Source: Ensifer sp. LC163
GTDB lineage: Bacteria > Pseudomonadota > Alphaproteobacteria > Rhizobiales > Rhizobiaceae
Direction of reading: 5' to 3'
Assembly: GCF_001695855.1 (NCBI RefSeq)
Contig: NZ_MBSS01000068.1
Location: 62,001 to 126,000, forward strand
DNA: 64,000 nucleotides
The position numbers and the translations under genes are program-made. The notes below the pieces were generated by a model, which was not told where the DNA came from, did not search any database, and saw nothing but the letters and a program-made list of their open reading frames with translations. Shown here piece after piece: positions 25,695 to 35,399 of the stretch. Position 1 is the first letter of the stretch. Each line of letters starts with the position of its first letter.

Positions 25695-26936
25695 TCAGTG
25701 CAAATTCTTGAGGTTGATGGTTGTGCTGAATTCGCCGTTCATTAGTCGCCTCAGGTGAAAGCCAGCGAGCGGGTCCTCCGGATTGCGACCAACCAGCGCA
25801 GCGAATGAAGCTACAGCACGAGGATCACCGCTCTCCAGCTCTTCGAAGGCAGCCATGTACGCCTGCGTTGCGCCGCTGGCATAGATTTCGGCCTCAAGCG
25901 GCTCGAAAGCGCGGATCGGCTCCACCCTGCCTCTGAGCAGGAGGTCGCCAACAGGGCGACCGCAGAACCCCTGCATGTTCGCTGCGAGGCGTGTGCCAAG
26001 CGACTTGTTGGCCGCTTCCAAGCGCGCGGCAACGTTGATGGTGTCGCCGTAGGCGCTATAGTCGAAGAACTTTCCTCCGCCGAAGTTGCCGACTACGGCC
26101 GTGCCGGCATGCGCACCAATCCGGGTGTGGCCAAGGGCTATTCCCTTTCTGCACCAGTGTTCACGGAAAGACCGTGCGAAGGCGTCAAGTGCGAATGAAC
26201 AGGCGATCGCGCGACTGGCATGGTCCGGCTGATCGACCGGTGCGCCGAAAAGTACGTGGAGTGCGTCGCCAATGATCTTGGCGACAGTACCGTCGTGGGC
26301 GAACACGATGTCAGTCATGCCGACGATGTAATCGTTGAGGAGCTGCCCAAGCACGTTCGGCTCGATCGTTTCCGCCAGTGTGGTGAACCCCGTCAGATCG
26401 GTAAAGAGCGACGCAACATCTCGGCGTTTTCCGCCAAGATCGAGGGCGTCGGCGCTGCTGGCCAGGCGTTCGGCGAGATTTGGCGAAAAGTAACGGGAAA
26501 GTGACGCACGTGCCTGCTCGGCGGCCGACTGCCGGCGCTGCGCCTCACGCAACGTCTCCACGTGGTGGATCGTCTTGACGATCGTCGCCTCCAGGTCGGG
26601 AAAATCGATCGGCTTCGTCACGAAATCATAGGCGCCGCGATTCATCGCGATCCGGATGTTGGGCATATCGCTGTAGGCCGAGACGATTATCGTGGACAGA
26701 TCCACGTCCCTCTGCTGAAGCTTGGCCAGCAGCGACAGGCCATCCATACGCGGCATGTTGATGTCGCTCAGCACAATATCCACGTCGTGGTTGGCAGCAA
26801 GCACTGCCAAGGCGTCAACTCCGTCGCAGGCGAACAGGAAACGCAGTAATCCGTCGCGGATCTGCTTCCGGAATTTCTGGAGAAGAAGCATCTCCAGGTC
26901 CGGCTCGTCGTCAACAACGAGGATACTTGTGCTCAT
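25695..26936 (-). CDS. Response regulator with class III adenylate/guanylate cyclase output
   Basis: The protein has 413 aa. The receiver domain (1-120) has the acidic pair DDEPD, phospho-acceptor Asp58 in VLSDINMPRMDG, and Lys108 in TKPIDF. A coiled-coil linker follows (125-160). The class III cyclase domain (170-350) has metal-binding Asp180 in FTDLTGFT and Asp224 in KIIGDALHVLFG, and GDTINVAARLEAAN. It should make cAMP (or cGMP) when phosphorylated by the adjacent multi-GAF histidine kinase. It overlaps the single-domain response regulator by 4 bp (ATGA). The C-terminal about 60 residues are helical without a known domain. Confidence 0.9.
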   Translation of the reverse strand: MSTSILVVDDEPDLEMLLLQKFRKQIRDGLLRFLFACDGVDALAVLAANHDVDIVLSDINMPRMDGLSLLAKLQQRDVDLSTIIVSAYSDMPNIRIAMNRGAYDFVTKPIDFPDLEATIVKTIHHVETLREAQRRQSAAEQARASLSRYFSPNLAERLASSADALDLGGKRRDVASLFTDLTGFTTLAETIEPNVLGQLLNDYIVGMTDIVFAHDGTVAKIIGDALHVLFGAPVDQPDHASRAIACSFALDAFARSFREHWCRKGIALGHTRIGAHAGTAVVGNFGGGKFFDYSAYGDTINVAARLEAANKSLGTRLAANMQGFCGRPVGDLLLRGRVEPIRAFEPLEAEIYASGATQAYMAAFEELESGDPRAVASFAALVGRNPEDPLAGFHLRRLMNGEFSTTINLKNLH

Positions 26937-27322
26937 GCGGCGCGCCCAACTCGACTGTCGATTTCTACTCGCAACGCGATAAAGTCGATCGGCTTGGTCA
27001 GCAACGCCTCCGCACCACTTTCCATGGCTCGTCGCTTCGTATCCGGATCGCCATAGGCAGTGATCATGATCACCGGCACATCAGGCCGTACGGTCCTCGC
27101 CTTCGGCAGAAGTTCGAACCCGCTCATACCGGGCATGTTGACGTCGGACAGGATGAGAATGAGCATGACGTCGCCCGCATCGGCGATCCGCTCGAGTGCG
27201 GATGATGCTGATCGCGCGAACTCCATGACAAAGCGACCAGCGCGCAGGTCATGGCGGAACTGTTGTTTGAAAAGCAGTTCGACGTCGGGCTCGTCATCGA
27301 CCACCAGAATGAGGAGGCTCAT
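26933..27322 (-). CDS. Single-domain response regulator (CheY-like)
   Basis: A 129-aa stand-alone receiver: acidic residues DDEPD at 9-13, phospho-acceptor Asp60 in [13 protein letters not shown], Thr88 in MITAYGDPD, and Lys110 in LTKPIDF. It overlaps the kinase by 4 bp upstream and the cyclase response regulator by 4 bp downstream, so the three are made together. Its receiver is more similar in wording to the cyclase protein's receiver than to generic ones (both end TKPIDF). It may act as a phosphate sink or relay between kinase and cyclase. Confidence 0.9.
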   Translation of the reverse strand: MSLLILVVDDEPDVELLFKQQFRHDLRAGRFVMEFARSASSALERIADAGDVMLILILSDVNMPGMSGFELLPKARTVRPDVPVIMITAYGDPDTKRRAMESGAEALLTKPIDFIALRVEIDSRVGRAA

Positions 27323-30300
27323 GATTTGCCCTCCGGTGTAGCCATCGCCGGGGTTAACCGCGGCAGTCGAATGCGAAACTCGGTGTACTGACCAGGTTCT
27401 GTTTCCACCTCGATGGAACCGGCATGCTGCTTGACGATGATGTCGTGGCTGAGTGACAGGCCGAGGCCGGTCCCCTCGCCAGCGGGTTTGGTTGTGAAGA
27501 AAGGATTGAACATTTTCTCCCTCACCTCTGGCGGGATTCCGACACCATTATCGCGGATAGTGATCTCAACGCTGTCTCCGAGGTCCCTGGTCACCGCCGC
27601 AAGCGTCGGCTCATAACTGTCACCGGGGTCGGATGCTGCGCGTTTGCTCGTCGCATAGAAGCCGTTTGAGATGAGGTTGAGAAGCACGCGTGTGATCTCC
27701 TGCGGGTATAGATCGATCTCCCCGGCCACCGGATCGAGCGATTTCTTTAGGGAGATCGTGAACCCCTGCTTCTCCGCTCGAGCCCCATGATAGGCGAGAT
27801 TGAGGCTCTCCTCGACGATGGCGTTGATATTGGTCGGCCTGCGCTCGCCCGCTCCCTGACGCGAATGCATAAGCATGTTCTTGATGATTGAATCGGCGCG
27901 TTTGCCGTGCTGGACGATCTTTTTAAGATTACCCTTTATCGTCTCGGCGAGTGCGTCGATCTCGGAGCGCGGCGCGCCGTCGAGCGCCTGCTGAAGCTCT
28001 TCGATCAATTCGACCGACAGCGCCGAGAAATTGTTCACGAAGTTCAACGGGTTCTTGATCTCGTGTGCAATTCCGGCGGTAAGCTGTCCGAGTGAGGCGA
28101 GTTTTTCCGTCTGGATCAATCGGTCCTGCGTAGCCTTGAGTTCCTCGAGGGAGTGCGACAGTTCGTCGGTTCTCGCCCGCACTTCCTGAAATAGACGCAC
28201 ATTCTCGATGGCAATCACGGCCTGGTCGGCAAAGGTAGATGCCAACTCGATCTGCTTGTCCGTGAATGGCCGCACGGTGGAACGGGTCAATGCGAGCACC
28301 CCGATCGGGCTACCCTCGCGCAGGAGCGGCACGCCAAGTACGGTACGAAACCCGCCAAGTCTTTGCGCTTCCGGCATGGCGTACTCGGGATCGTGGAGGA
28401 CGTCGGCCACCTGAACCGGCCGGATCTCAAGCAGGGTTCGCCCTACTATGCTCCCGCGCCCCGGCTCCAGCGGGAGCGCTCGGAAATATTGGTCGAATTC
28501 CTGAGAGAAGCCGTAGCTGGACACTGGATAATGCGCGTCACCCATCGGCCGGGTCATCGTCGCCATGTCCGCCTCGCAAAGACGGGCACCGGACGCCACC
28601 AGAGTATCCAAAACCGATTGCAAGTCGAACGCGGAGCGGCTGATGACCTTCAGAACGTCAGCCGTCGCGGTTTGCTGTTCTAGCGCCTCGGCCAGTTCGG
28701 CCGTCCGCGCTTTCACCTCGTCGAAAAGCCGCACGTTCTCAATCGCTATGACCGCTTGGTCGGCAAAGGTCTGGAGAAGGTCGATCTGCTTTTCAGTAAA
28801 TGGCTTGACTTCAGTTCGGCGTATGACGAGCCCACCAATAGCTTGCTGCTGTCGCAGCAAGGGCGCCGCTAAAATCGTGCGATGCCCCATCCGCACGGCC
28901 ATGCTCTGGCCGTCCGGGTACTCGTCGGCGTCGGCCGTCAGGTCAGGCACATGAATAGGTTTTCTGTCAACGACGGCCCGTCCGGTCACCCAACCCCGTG
29001 ACACCGGCCAGCCTGCGAAATCGATCGGAATTGGCCCGTGATGCGCTCTCAAGTAGAGAGTGTCTCCATCCTTTAGGAAAATGGCCGCATCATAGGCCTC
29101 GCAAAGCCGCACGGCCGATTCGACAAGCGTATCAAGTACCGTCTGGAGATCGAAGGTCGACCGACTGATGACCTTCAGAACATCGGCTGTCGCCGTTTGT
29201 TGCTGCAGAGCCTCCTTCAGGTCGAGATTCCGTTCTTCCAAATCGGAAAACAGTCGAACATTCTCGATTGCTATCCCGGCCTGATCGGCGAAGGTCTTGA
29301 GAACTTCGACCTGGCGATCGGGGAACAATCCTGGTTCGCTTCGTGCCACGACAATGGTTCCGATCGCGACGCCGCCGCGTATGATGGGCACCGCCACCAG
29401 GCTTCTGTAGTTCGAGGATTGACTGCCGATGACGGTATAGGCCGTGTATTCCGGATCGGCGAGCCAGTCTTCTATCTGCTCTACTGATCGGCTGAGGATC
29501 GAACGGCCGGCCGCACTGCCTCGACCGGGCGGGGCTGGAAGCACCGCGCCTTCGGGTTCCAGCCGGTGGTGCGCCACGAAATGCAACAGTTCGCCATCAT
29601 AGCGAAACACGTGGCAGAACTGCGCGCCGCAAAGCCGGGCTGCACGCTGCGCGATCGTGTCGAACACGGGCTGCGCATCGGTCGGTGAGGTCGAGATGAC
29701 GCGAAGTATTTCACTTGTCGCCGTCTGCTGTTCGAGCGCCTCGCCAATCTCTCGGTTGTGCGCTTGCGCCTCCTCGAAAAGATGAACGTTCTCGATGGCG
29801 ATCACCGCCTGATCAGCGAATGTTCGCAGCAGCTCAACCTGTCGCTCTGGAAAGACGCCGATCGCGCGCCGAGTGACGGCGATCGATCCAATCGGACGTC
29901 CCTTTCGTAACAGCGGCACGCCCATGGCGCTACGGTACGACACGATCTCCGCCAGCTGGAGCATCTGATAATCTGGGTCGGAAAAGACGTCGGGGATCTG
30001 CTCGATGACACCGCTGATAAAAGCTCTGCCCGTGACGTTGCCTTTATTTGGTCGCTGCGGAAACCTGGCACGTACTGCTTCAATGCCTTCGCGCGATATG
30101 CCGTGATAGGCGACTGGGTGTAGGAACTCTCCGTCGAACTGAAATACGAAACAAAATTCCGCCGCGCATAGCCTTGCTACGCTTTTCGCTATCGCATCGA
30201 AGACGGGCTGCGCGGAGTTGGTCGAGATCGGAATGACGCGCAGTATTTCGCTCGCCGCCGTCTGTTGCTCGAGGGCCTCGTCAAGCTCCCGCTTCAGCAG

Positions 30301-30369
30301 TTCGACCTGTTGTCTGAGACTGACGCTTGATTCATCCGCCTCGCGCCCCTCCACTGCAGTATCCCCCAT
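27319..30369 (-). CDS. Histidine kinase with four tandem GAF domains
   Basis: A 1016-aa soluble kinase with no transmembrane segment. Four GAF repeats occupy roughly residues 40-200, 225-380, 410-560 and 590-740. Each is preceded by a linker with the EQQTA(T)xxEILRVIS or DVLKVISRS wording and ends [15 protein letters not shown]. The dimerisation domain has phospho-acceptor His769 in [17 protein letters not shown]. The ATPase domain has the N box [18 protein letters not shown] and [11 protein letters not shown]. The first gene of the operon, it feeds both response regulators. Multiple GAFs suggest sensing of small molecules, redox state or cyclic nucleotides, but cysteine/histidine ligands were not obvious. 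Confidence 0.9.
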   Translation of the reverse strand: MGDTAVEGREADESSVSLRQQVELLKRELDEALEQQTAASEILRVIPISTNSAQPVFDAIAKSVARLCAAEFCFVFQFDGEFLHPVAYHGISREGIEAVRARFPQRPNKGNVTGRAFISGVIEQIPDVFSDPDYQMLQLAEIVSYRSAMGVPLLRKGRPIGSIAVTRRAIGVFPERQVELLRTFADQAVIAIENVHLFEEAQAHNREIGEALEQQTATSEILRVISTSPTDAQPVFDTIAQRAARLCGAQFCHVFRYDGELLHFVAHHRLEPEGAVLPAPPGRGSAAGRSILSRSVEQIEDWLADPEYTAYTVIGSQSSNYRSLVAVPIIRGGVAIGTIVVARSEPGLFPDRQVEVLKTFADQAGIAIENVRLFSDLEERNLDLKEALQQQTATADVLKVISRSTFDLQTVLDTLVESAVRLCEAYDAAIFLKDGDTLYLRAHHGPIPIDFAGWPVSRGWVTGRAVVDRKPIHVPDLTADADEYPDGQSMAVRMGHRTILAAPLLRQQQAIGGLVIRRTEVKPFTEKQIDLLQTFADQAVIAIENVRLFDEVKARTAELAEALEQQTATADVLKVISRSAFDLQSVLDTLVASGARLCEADMATMTRPMGDAHYPVSSYGFSQEFDQYFRALPLEPGRGSIVGRTLLEIRPVQVADVLHDPEYAMPEAQRLGGFRTVLGVPLLREGSPIGVLALTRSTVRPFTDKQIELASTFADQAVIAIENVRLFQEVRARTDELSHSLEELKATQDRLIQTEKLASLGQLTAGIAHEIKNPLNFVNNFSALSVELIEELQQALDGAPRSEIDALAETIKGNLKKIVQHGKRADSIIKNMLMHSRQGAGERRPTNINAIVEESLNLAYHGARAEKQGFTISLKKSLDPVAGEIDLYPQEITRVLLNLISNGFYATSKRAASDPGDSYEPTLAAVTRDLGDSVEITIRDNGVGIPPEVREKMFNPFFTTKPAGEGTGLGLSLSHDIIVKQHAGSIEVETEPGQYTEFRIRLPRLTPAMATPEGKS

Positions 30370-30840
30370 GCAATCAGCTTGCGTCGAGTGCTACCGCCCC
30401 CACCACAGGGTGCGCCATGGCCGGTATGCCTGCCAGGATGGATAGAATACTCCATCTGATCAGTTGTGACGAGGTTACTTCACTGCCATGCGCATCTGAG
30501 CCTGGAAGACGTAACTGCTGCCACAATAATCCCTTTCGGACGGCTGCAGAGTGTCGATCTTTCCCGTTTCCGGTTCCATCGTCGCAGAAGGGTCAGCACC
30601 TGAAATTCCCAGCGTTATCGGCGAATGGCAGCAACGGGTCGAATTTGGCCTTCAGCGTGGCCAGATAGCGGCGCCTCCTTCGAAGCGCGGCAAGGGCGAA
30701 CACCTTTCCTGGGTTGCTCTTCCTTTTCAGAGCCAGATCCATCAGGTATGGCAGATAGCCCCTACCGGGCAGGGCCGCCGTCGAGGCCATTGGCAACGTT
30801 CCGACAGCTGAAGCCGCCGCGCAGTGTTACGCCAGGGTGG
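30370..30840. other. Intergenic, with an oxidase tail scrap on the minus strand
   Basis: There is no intact gene. A minus-strand frame at 30593-30700 ends RRYLATLKAKFDPLLPFADN and then AGNFRC, similar to the BBE-domain end of FAD-linked oxidases (LxxLKxKxDPxNxF). The upstream part is missing. The kinase promoter presumably lies near 30370-30450. Confidence 0.3.
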
Positions 30841-32223
30841 TCAGTCCAAGCCGATCCAGACGGAGCCGTCCTGTACGCGGCACGGGTAAACAACCAGCTT
30901 GGCGCGGTTTTTCGAAATATCTCCCGCGTATTCATAGCCAGGCGCAGTGCCATCCTGCTGTAATTGCGCCCACTGCCTGATTTCGCCGGTGAGCAGGTCA
31001 AAACAGCTTTGATGCCATCGGCAGACGAGGCCAAGATCGCTGGTAATGGTACTTTCGGTGTGTGGGAGTTGCAGCCCTTTTGTCTGGGCTGGACTGCGGC
31101 GCTCGTATAACGGCAAGTGAAGATGTGGGCAGGCGTTGTTGAAGGCGCAATAGCCGTCCGCTTCGCGAACTATGACGATGTCGTAGTCGTCGAAGTCGAG
31201 AATCCGTCTTTCGTGGAGCTGGAGGTCTTGTTCAGCAAGAGCGCAAACCCACCTTCGGCCGCCATGTCGGATGGTTTCGCGGGAGGGCTTGGCGTTGAGC
31301 TCGGCGTCGATTTCGGGCCTTAGCCTGTCTACTTCGAATAGCGTTGTGCGCTCGCTTGTACCGCGAAGGCGCACTCTGACAAAGTCAGCAATTTCCACCT
31401 TATCGGCAAGCACGTTACGGAGCGATTCGGATATCAGCAACCGCGTACCGGCATCTTTATTGGCGGCCTCAATCCGGCTCGCCACATTCACAACGTCACC
31501 AATGGCCGTTAGTCGTCCATGTCCGGCAAAACCCAATGTTCCGATGACAGCCTCGCCGTAGTTGAGGCCGATGCGGATCTCGAAGTCGATCCCATACATC
31601 GAGGCAAAGAACGGCTTCAATCGATCCACGGTGCAGAGAGTCTGAAGGGCCGCATTGACGGCGTGGAGCGGTGCGTCAGGTCGACCATCTATGCCGAATA
31701 TGGCCATGAGCCCGTCACCAATGAAACTGTCGATGAAGCCGCCATTCTTCTCGATGATGTCGCCGACCTGGGCGAAGTAGCGATTGAGTAGGTACATCAC
31801 GTCGTAGGCAGAGAGCTTCTCCGACAGCGCCGTGAAATCGACAATGTCGCTGAAGAACACCGTGATGCGCTTGGCTTCTCCAGAACGTGTCGCGGCAGTT
31901 GCACCAAGTTGGTTGGTGATCATCATGTCGGTTTCGTCCAACACCAGCCGCCGGACACGAAGGTCGCCTTGGGGTTTAAGCTGGCAAGCCAACCGAACCT
32001 CGTCCGTCAAACTCAATCGGTCCGCCATCGAAGCCTCAGTGGCATTCCGATTTGGGCAGGCCTCCAAGCCAGAGAGGATCCAGACACGGCAGGTCGAGCA
32101 TTTCGCCCGCCCGCCGCATGCATGCGCGAACGGCAAGCCCGATCTCAAAGCCGCCTCCAGCAAGGTCTCGCCGGCGGTCACGTCGAAGTCCATCTGATCC
32201 GGCAGGGCGGTTACTCTGGTCAT
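30841..32223 (-). CDS. Ferredoxin-domain / class III nucleotide cyclase / Rieske-domain fusion protein
   Basis: A 460-aa protein with three domains. Residues 1-95 are a plant-type [2Fe-2S] ferredoxin with ligands Cys36, Cys42, Cys45 and Cys80 (ACGGRAKCSTC, RLAC). Residues 115-300 are a class III cyclase with metal-binding Asp126 (FFSDIVDFT) and Asp170 (SFIGDGLMAIFG) and the GDVVNVASRIEAAN segment. Residues 320-458 are a Rieske-like domain with Cys365-Pro-His367 and Cys401-Arg-Trp-His404 (CPHLHLPL, CRWHQSCFDL). There is no transmembrane segment. It should make cAMP under control of iron-sulfur redox state, possibly passing electrons between the two clusters. Ferredoxin-cyclase fusions are known in rhizobia; the added Rieske end is the uncommon part. 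The gene stands alone. Confidence 0.88.
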   Translation of the reverse strand: MTRVTALPDQMDFDVTAGETLLEAALRSGLPFAHACGGRAKCSTCRVWILSGLEACPNRNATEASMADRLSLTDEVRLACQLKPQGDLRVRRLVLDETDMMITNQLGATAATRSGEAKRITVFFSDIVDFTALSEKLSAYDVMYLLNRYFAQVGDIIEKNGGFIDSFIGDGLMAIFGIDGRPDAPLHAVNAALQTLCTVDRLKPFFASMYGIDFEIRIGLNYGEAVIGTLGFAGHGRLTAIGDVVNVASRIEAANKDAGTRLLISESLRNVLADKVEIADFVRVRLRGTSERTTLFEVDRLRPEIDAELNAKPSRETIRHGGRRWVCALAEQDLQLHERRILDFDDYDIVIVREADGYCAFNNACPHLHLPLYERRSPAQTKGLQLPHTESTITSDLGLVCRWHQSCFDLLTGEIRQWAQLQQDGTAPGYEYAGDISKNRAKLVVYPCRVQDGSVWIGLD

Positions 32224-32686
32224 CTTCGACTCCGCAGGTTGGTCCCAATTCTAACACCAAGAGAACAGGCGATCGAATCTTGTACGGGCCGGGAGGCCGC
32301 AAAGCCCATGGGTGATCTCGGGGGGGGCTCAACGATTGGCGCTGATCGCGATGGTATCGGCGGCATGACCAAACACTAGACCGATCTCATGTCTCACGGT
32401 TGCGGGCGCCACTGCGCGCTTGCCGATATCATCACCCATGCAGTGTGGCTGTATTTTCGGTTTCCGCGGCGGCCTGCATGTGATTGCGTAAAATTTGCGC
32501 TGAACGTGCCACCTCACCGCTGTTGTCGCAGGTCGTTTGACAACAGCCAATGATTCCCGGATCGTCTGATAAGGTTGGTCTTGTTTCGCGGAAGGCTAGG
32601 GGAGGCGCCGGCGCGCTATCGCGTGCAGCCTCCCGTGGACCTCTTCTAAAAGCCAAGCACCATTCGAAGCAAACCGGGAGGATGGC
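32224..32686. other. Intergenic region upstream of dodecin and the cyclase fusion
   Basis: The divergent region between the cyclase fusion (minus) and dodecin (plus). No recognisable gene is in it. It must hold both promoters, but no clear operator was found. A run of seven G residues lies near 32321-32327. Confidence 0.35.
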
Positions 32687-32896
32687 ATGAGCGACCACGT
32701 CTATAAGAAAGTGGAACTTGTCGGAAGTTCGAAGACCTCCGTCACAGAGGCGATCGAGACTGCGATTGAGCGGGCATCGAAGACCATGAGAAATCTCGAA
32801 TGGTTCGAGGTTGACCAGATCCGGGGACACATCAAAGATGGCGAAGTTGCGCACTATCAGGTGGTCGTGAAAGTCGGGTTTAGGATTGACGACTGA
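32687..32896 (+). CDS. Dodecin (flavin-binding dodecamer)
   Basis: A 69-aa protein of normal dodecin length beginning SDHVYKKVELVGSS, with TSVTEAIETAIERASKTMRN, then LEWFEVDQIRGHI and HYQVVVKVGF. Trp39 and Gln58 match the aromatic stacker and flavin-contacting Gln of bacterial dodecins, which store riboflavin/FMN in a twelve-subunit shell. The start at 32687 follows a GGGAGGA ribosome-binding site. A minus-strand open frame covers it completely but is an antisense extension of the broken hydrolase and not a gene. Confidence 0.93.
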   Translation: MSDHVYKKVELVGSSKTSVTEAIETAIERASKTMRNLEWFEVDQIRGHIKDGEVAHYQVVVKVGFRIDD

Positions 32897-32923
32897 AGCA
32901 TGATCCAACCGAAGCCAGAGCAG

Positions 32924-33292
32924 ATCCGCGGCCTTGAGGGCTGCGGCCGCGCCGGTATTCGCCCCGAAGATCCCGATCGGCAGCCCTGGCCTCTCTTGCG
33001 CCGCCAAGACCCATTTGTAGGCACCAACCAGTCTTCCGGCCAGAAGCGGGATATCGAAGACATGGGCGCGGTCTGCAGCCTCCCTCTCACCCAGGAGGTC
33101 GAAGAGCAAGCTCGCAACGCCGTGCCGCCGCAGCGTCTCGGCAACGTAGACATTAGGCGGGCGCTTATGACTCGACCCACTGCCATGAGCGAACACAATG
33201 ACACCGCGAGGGTTTGACGGATTTCGAAGGCAGCCTGGCAAACCGAACGGCGAAATTTCGACATCGATCACCTCGGCTTGGTCTGCAGCCAT
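32924..33292 (-). pseudogene. Alpha/beta hydrolase (dienelactone-hydrolase-like), C-terminally truncated
   Basis: 123 codons from the ATG at 33292 match the first half of a small alpha/beta hydrolase: GVIVFAHGSGSS (oxyanion HGSGSS motif), NVYVAETLRRHGVASLLFDL and LPIGIFGANTGAAAALKAA. The nucleophile elbow normally reads G-x-S-x-G; here Ser is Asn112 (GANTG). The Asp and His parts of the triad are lost because the frame runs into the antisense strand of dodecin. It sits 25 bp downstream of the rtcB stop. Both truncation and nucleophile change point to an inactive relic. Confidence 0.72.
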
Positions 33293-33317
33293 ATGGTCAT
33301 CTTGCCGGATGCTATGG

Positions 33318-34748
33318 CTAGCCCTTGATGCATATGACGGGCCGCATGCGCGCCACACGCCGGGCAAGACCGGCCCGTTCGGCGGCAAGCACGACGGCTT
33401 CGACATCCTTGTAGGCGCCGGGCGCTTCTTCTGCCACGCCACGGCTGGAGGGGCTGCAGATGAGAATTCCCCGCACAGCGAGCTCGTCAACGATTTGGCG
33501 GCCGCTCCAGAGCTTTAGTGCCGCATGGCGTGACATCGCCCTGCCGGCACCATGGCATGCGGACGAAAACGCCTTCTCCTCGCTCGTCGGCTCGCCGGCC
33601 AGCACATAGGAGGCGGTGCCCATGCTCCCGCCGATAAGGACCGGCTGCCCGACGGCGCGGAATGCTTGCGGAACGACCGGATGGCCGGCCCCGAGCGAAC
33701 GGGTTGCGCCTTTGCGGTGAACGAAGAGCTCACGGCGCTTGCCGCCCACCACGTGCGACTCGAGCTTGCAGGTGTTGTGCGAAACGTCGAACAGTAGTTC
33801 GAGGCTGGCCTGCGGAAAGTAGCGGCCAAAGACCTGCCGGCTGTAATGGCCGAGAATCTCCCGATTTGCCAATGCGCAGTTGATCCCGGCGCGCATCGCC
33901 CCGAGGTATCGCTCCCCCAACTTGGACTTGATGGGCGCACAGGCCAGTTCGCGGTCCGGAAGGATGATCCCTGCAGCCGGTGCAGTACTCGCCATTTCCT
34001 TCAGGAACTCACTGCCGATCTGATGGCCGAGCCCGCGCGAGCCGCAATGAATTGTCACGACGACGCCCTCGACACGCAAGCCGAATGCGTCAGCGGCCTG
34101 TTCATCGAAGATCTCAGCCACGGCCTGCACTTCGAGATAGTGGTTGCCGGAGCCCAACGTGCCCATTTCCCGCCGCTGGCGCTCCTTGGCGCGATCCGAG
34201 ACAAAATCCGGCCTGGCGCCTTCCATTCGGCCGCCGTCTTCAATCCGGTCCAGGTCGTGCTCCTCGCCCCAGCCACGCTCTACGGCCCAGCGCGCGCCCC
34301 CCGTGAGCATCGCGTCCATCTCGGCATCGTCGAGCGTCATCTCTCCCCTGCTTCCGACGCCTGCGGGGATTTGCCGGAACAGAGTTTCGGCCAAAGCCTC
34401 CTGTACCGGCAGAATATCCTCTACCGACAGGCCGGTGAGCATCGTGCGCACCCCGCATGAGATGTCGAAGCCGACGCCGCCGGCGGAGACCACGCCTCCT
34501 TCCTCCGGATCGAAGGCGGCCACACCGCCGATCGGAAACCCATAGCCCCAATGGGCATCGGGCATCGCTATCGAGGCAGACACGATTCCTGGCAGGGTCG
34601 CGACATTGCAGGCCTGCTGACCGACCTTATCGTCCATCTCGCTGATGAGTTGCTCATCCGCGAAGATGATCGCCGGCACGCGCATCGCTCCGGTCGGTTC
34701 GATGCGCCAGGTGACCGGATCAATCTGCGTGAAGCCAGCCGGATCCAT
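33318..34748 (-). CDS. rtcB: RtcB-type RNA-splicing ligase
   Basis: The protein has 476 aa, at the long end for the family (E. coli RtcB has 408). Metal and GTP-binding motifs are complete: MPDAHWGYGFPIGGVAAF, GGVGFDISCGVR, GTLGSGNHYLEVQ, HCGSRGLGHQIG, LLFDVSHNTCK, and SACHGAGRAMSR where His399 is the expected guanylylated residue. The enzyme joins RNA 2',3'-cyclic phosphate and 5'-OH ends using GTP and Mn2+, and repairs or splices tRNA-like RNAs. Archease, its activator, is encoded 9 bp upstream on the same strand. No RtcR or RtcA gene is next to it. Confidence 0.93.
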   Translation of the reverse strand: MDPAGFTQIDPVTWRIEPTGAMRVPAIIFADEQLISEMDDKVGQQACNVATLPGIVSASIAMPDAHWGYGFPIGGVAAFDPEEGGVVSAGGVGFDISCGVRTMLTGLSVEDILPVQEALAETLFRQIPAGVGSRGEMTLDDAEMDAMLTGGARWAVERGWGEEHDLDRIEDGGRMEGARPDFVSDRAKERQRREMGTLGSGNHYLEVQAVAEIFDEQAADAFGLRVEGVVVTIHCGSRGLGHQIGSEFLKEMASTAPAAGIILPDRELACAPIKSKLGERYLGAMRAGINCALANREILGHYSRQVFGRYFPQASLELLFDVSHNTCKLESHVVGGKRRELFVHRKGATRSLGAGHPVVPQAFRAVGQPVLIGGSMGTASYVLAGEPTSEEKAFSSACHGAGRAMSRHAALKLWSGRQIVDELAVRGILICSPSSRGVAEEAPGAYKDVEAVVLAAERAGLARRVARMRPVICIKG

Positions 34749-34757
34749 TGAAGCGCC

Positions 34758-35195
34758 TCATACGTCGATCACGCACTGTGCGGTCCAGATGCCACTGTCG
34801 TCTCGCGCCACCTTCAATGCCGTGAGCGTGGCACCCTTCGGTTCGCAAGCTGGTGCGTGCCGCACCACGTCAACGGGTTCGCCCCAAAGCGAGCCCTGCA
34901 GAAAGAGCCCCTCTATGCGCACCGCGAAGCACCCAAAAAGCACCTTACGGGTCGCTATCTCGTAAATGATGGCGTCGAGCCAGTCCACGAAGAGCAATTC
35001 CAGGTCGCATTGACGGCATTCTACCTCAACCCGGATATCCGCGGCGATCGGACTGTAGGTGACAATCCGGGTCAGGCCCAAGGCGGCCTGCTCGAAGGCC
35101 TCCACAACAGACCGACCACTTCCGCGCACCCCGATGTCGGCGTCATGATGGAAATGCTCCCAGCCGAACCCGGATATCTGGCCCGTGGCGTTCAT
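34758..35195 (-). CDS. Archease (RtcB activator)
   Basis: A 145-aa protein from the ATG at 35195, chosen because family similarity begins there (GFGWEHFHHDADIGVRGSG). The HDADIGV metal site is characteristic of archease, followed by FEQAALGLTRIVT and LELLFVDWLDAIIYEIATRK, and it ends IWTAQCVIDV in the usual beta-strand. Archease speeds guanylylation of RtcB and lets it turn over. It is coupled to rtcB by a 9-bp gap. A longer frame reaching 35369 adds 58 residues without similarity and is not favoured. Confidence 0.88.
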   Translation of the reverse strand: MNATGQISGFGWEHFHHDADIGVRGSGRSVVEAFEQAALGLTRIVTYSPIAADIRVEVECRQCDLELLFVDWLDAIIYEIATRKVLFGCFAVRIEGLFLQGSLWGEPVDVVRHAPACEPKGATLTALKVARDDSGIWTAQCVIDV

Positions 35196-35399
35196 TGCAG
35201 GCCATCCCTTCCACCGACCTGCCGAACACTCCTGAGTGAAAGGCCGGTGCGTGCGAAACCATACCATGCTGCCCTCTCCCCGTCGAGAAAACAGGCCGTG
35301 CCAGCCATGGGACTTGGCCTGCGGCAAGAGTTCGCCGAGCGTGCGCGACCTGCCGCCTTCGCTTGTCATCGGCCGTTGACTGCAGGAGGGGCCGTGCCG

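Noticed and set aside
32432-33490. A 352-codon minus-strand frame covering dodecin and the hydrolase start.
   Set aside because: Only the middle 123 codons resemble a protein family; the last part is the antisense of dodecin and the first 66 codons overlap rtcB.
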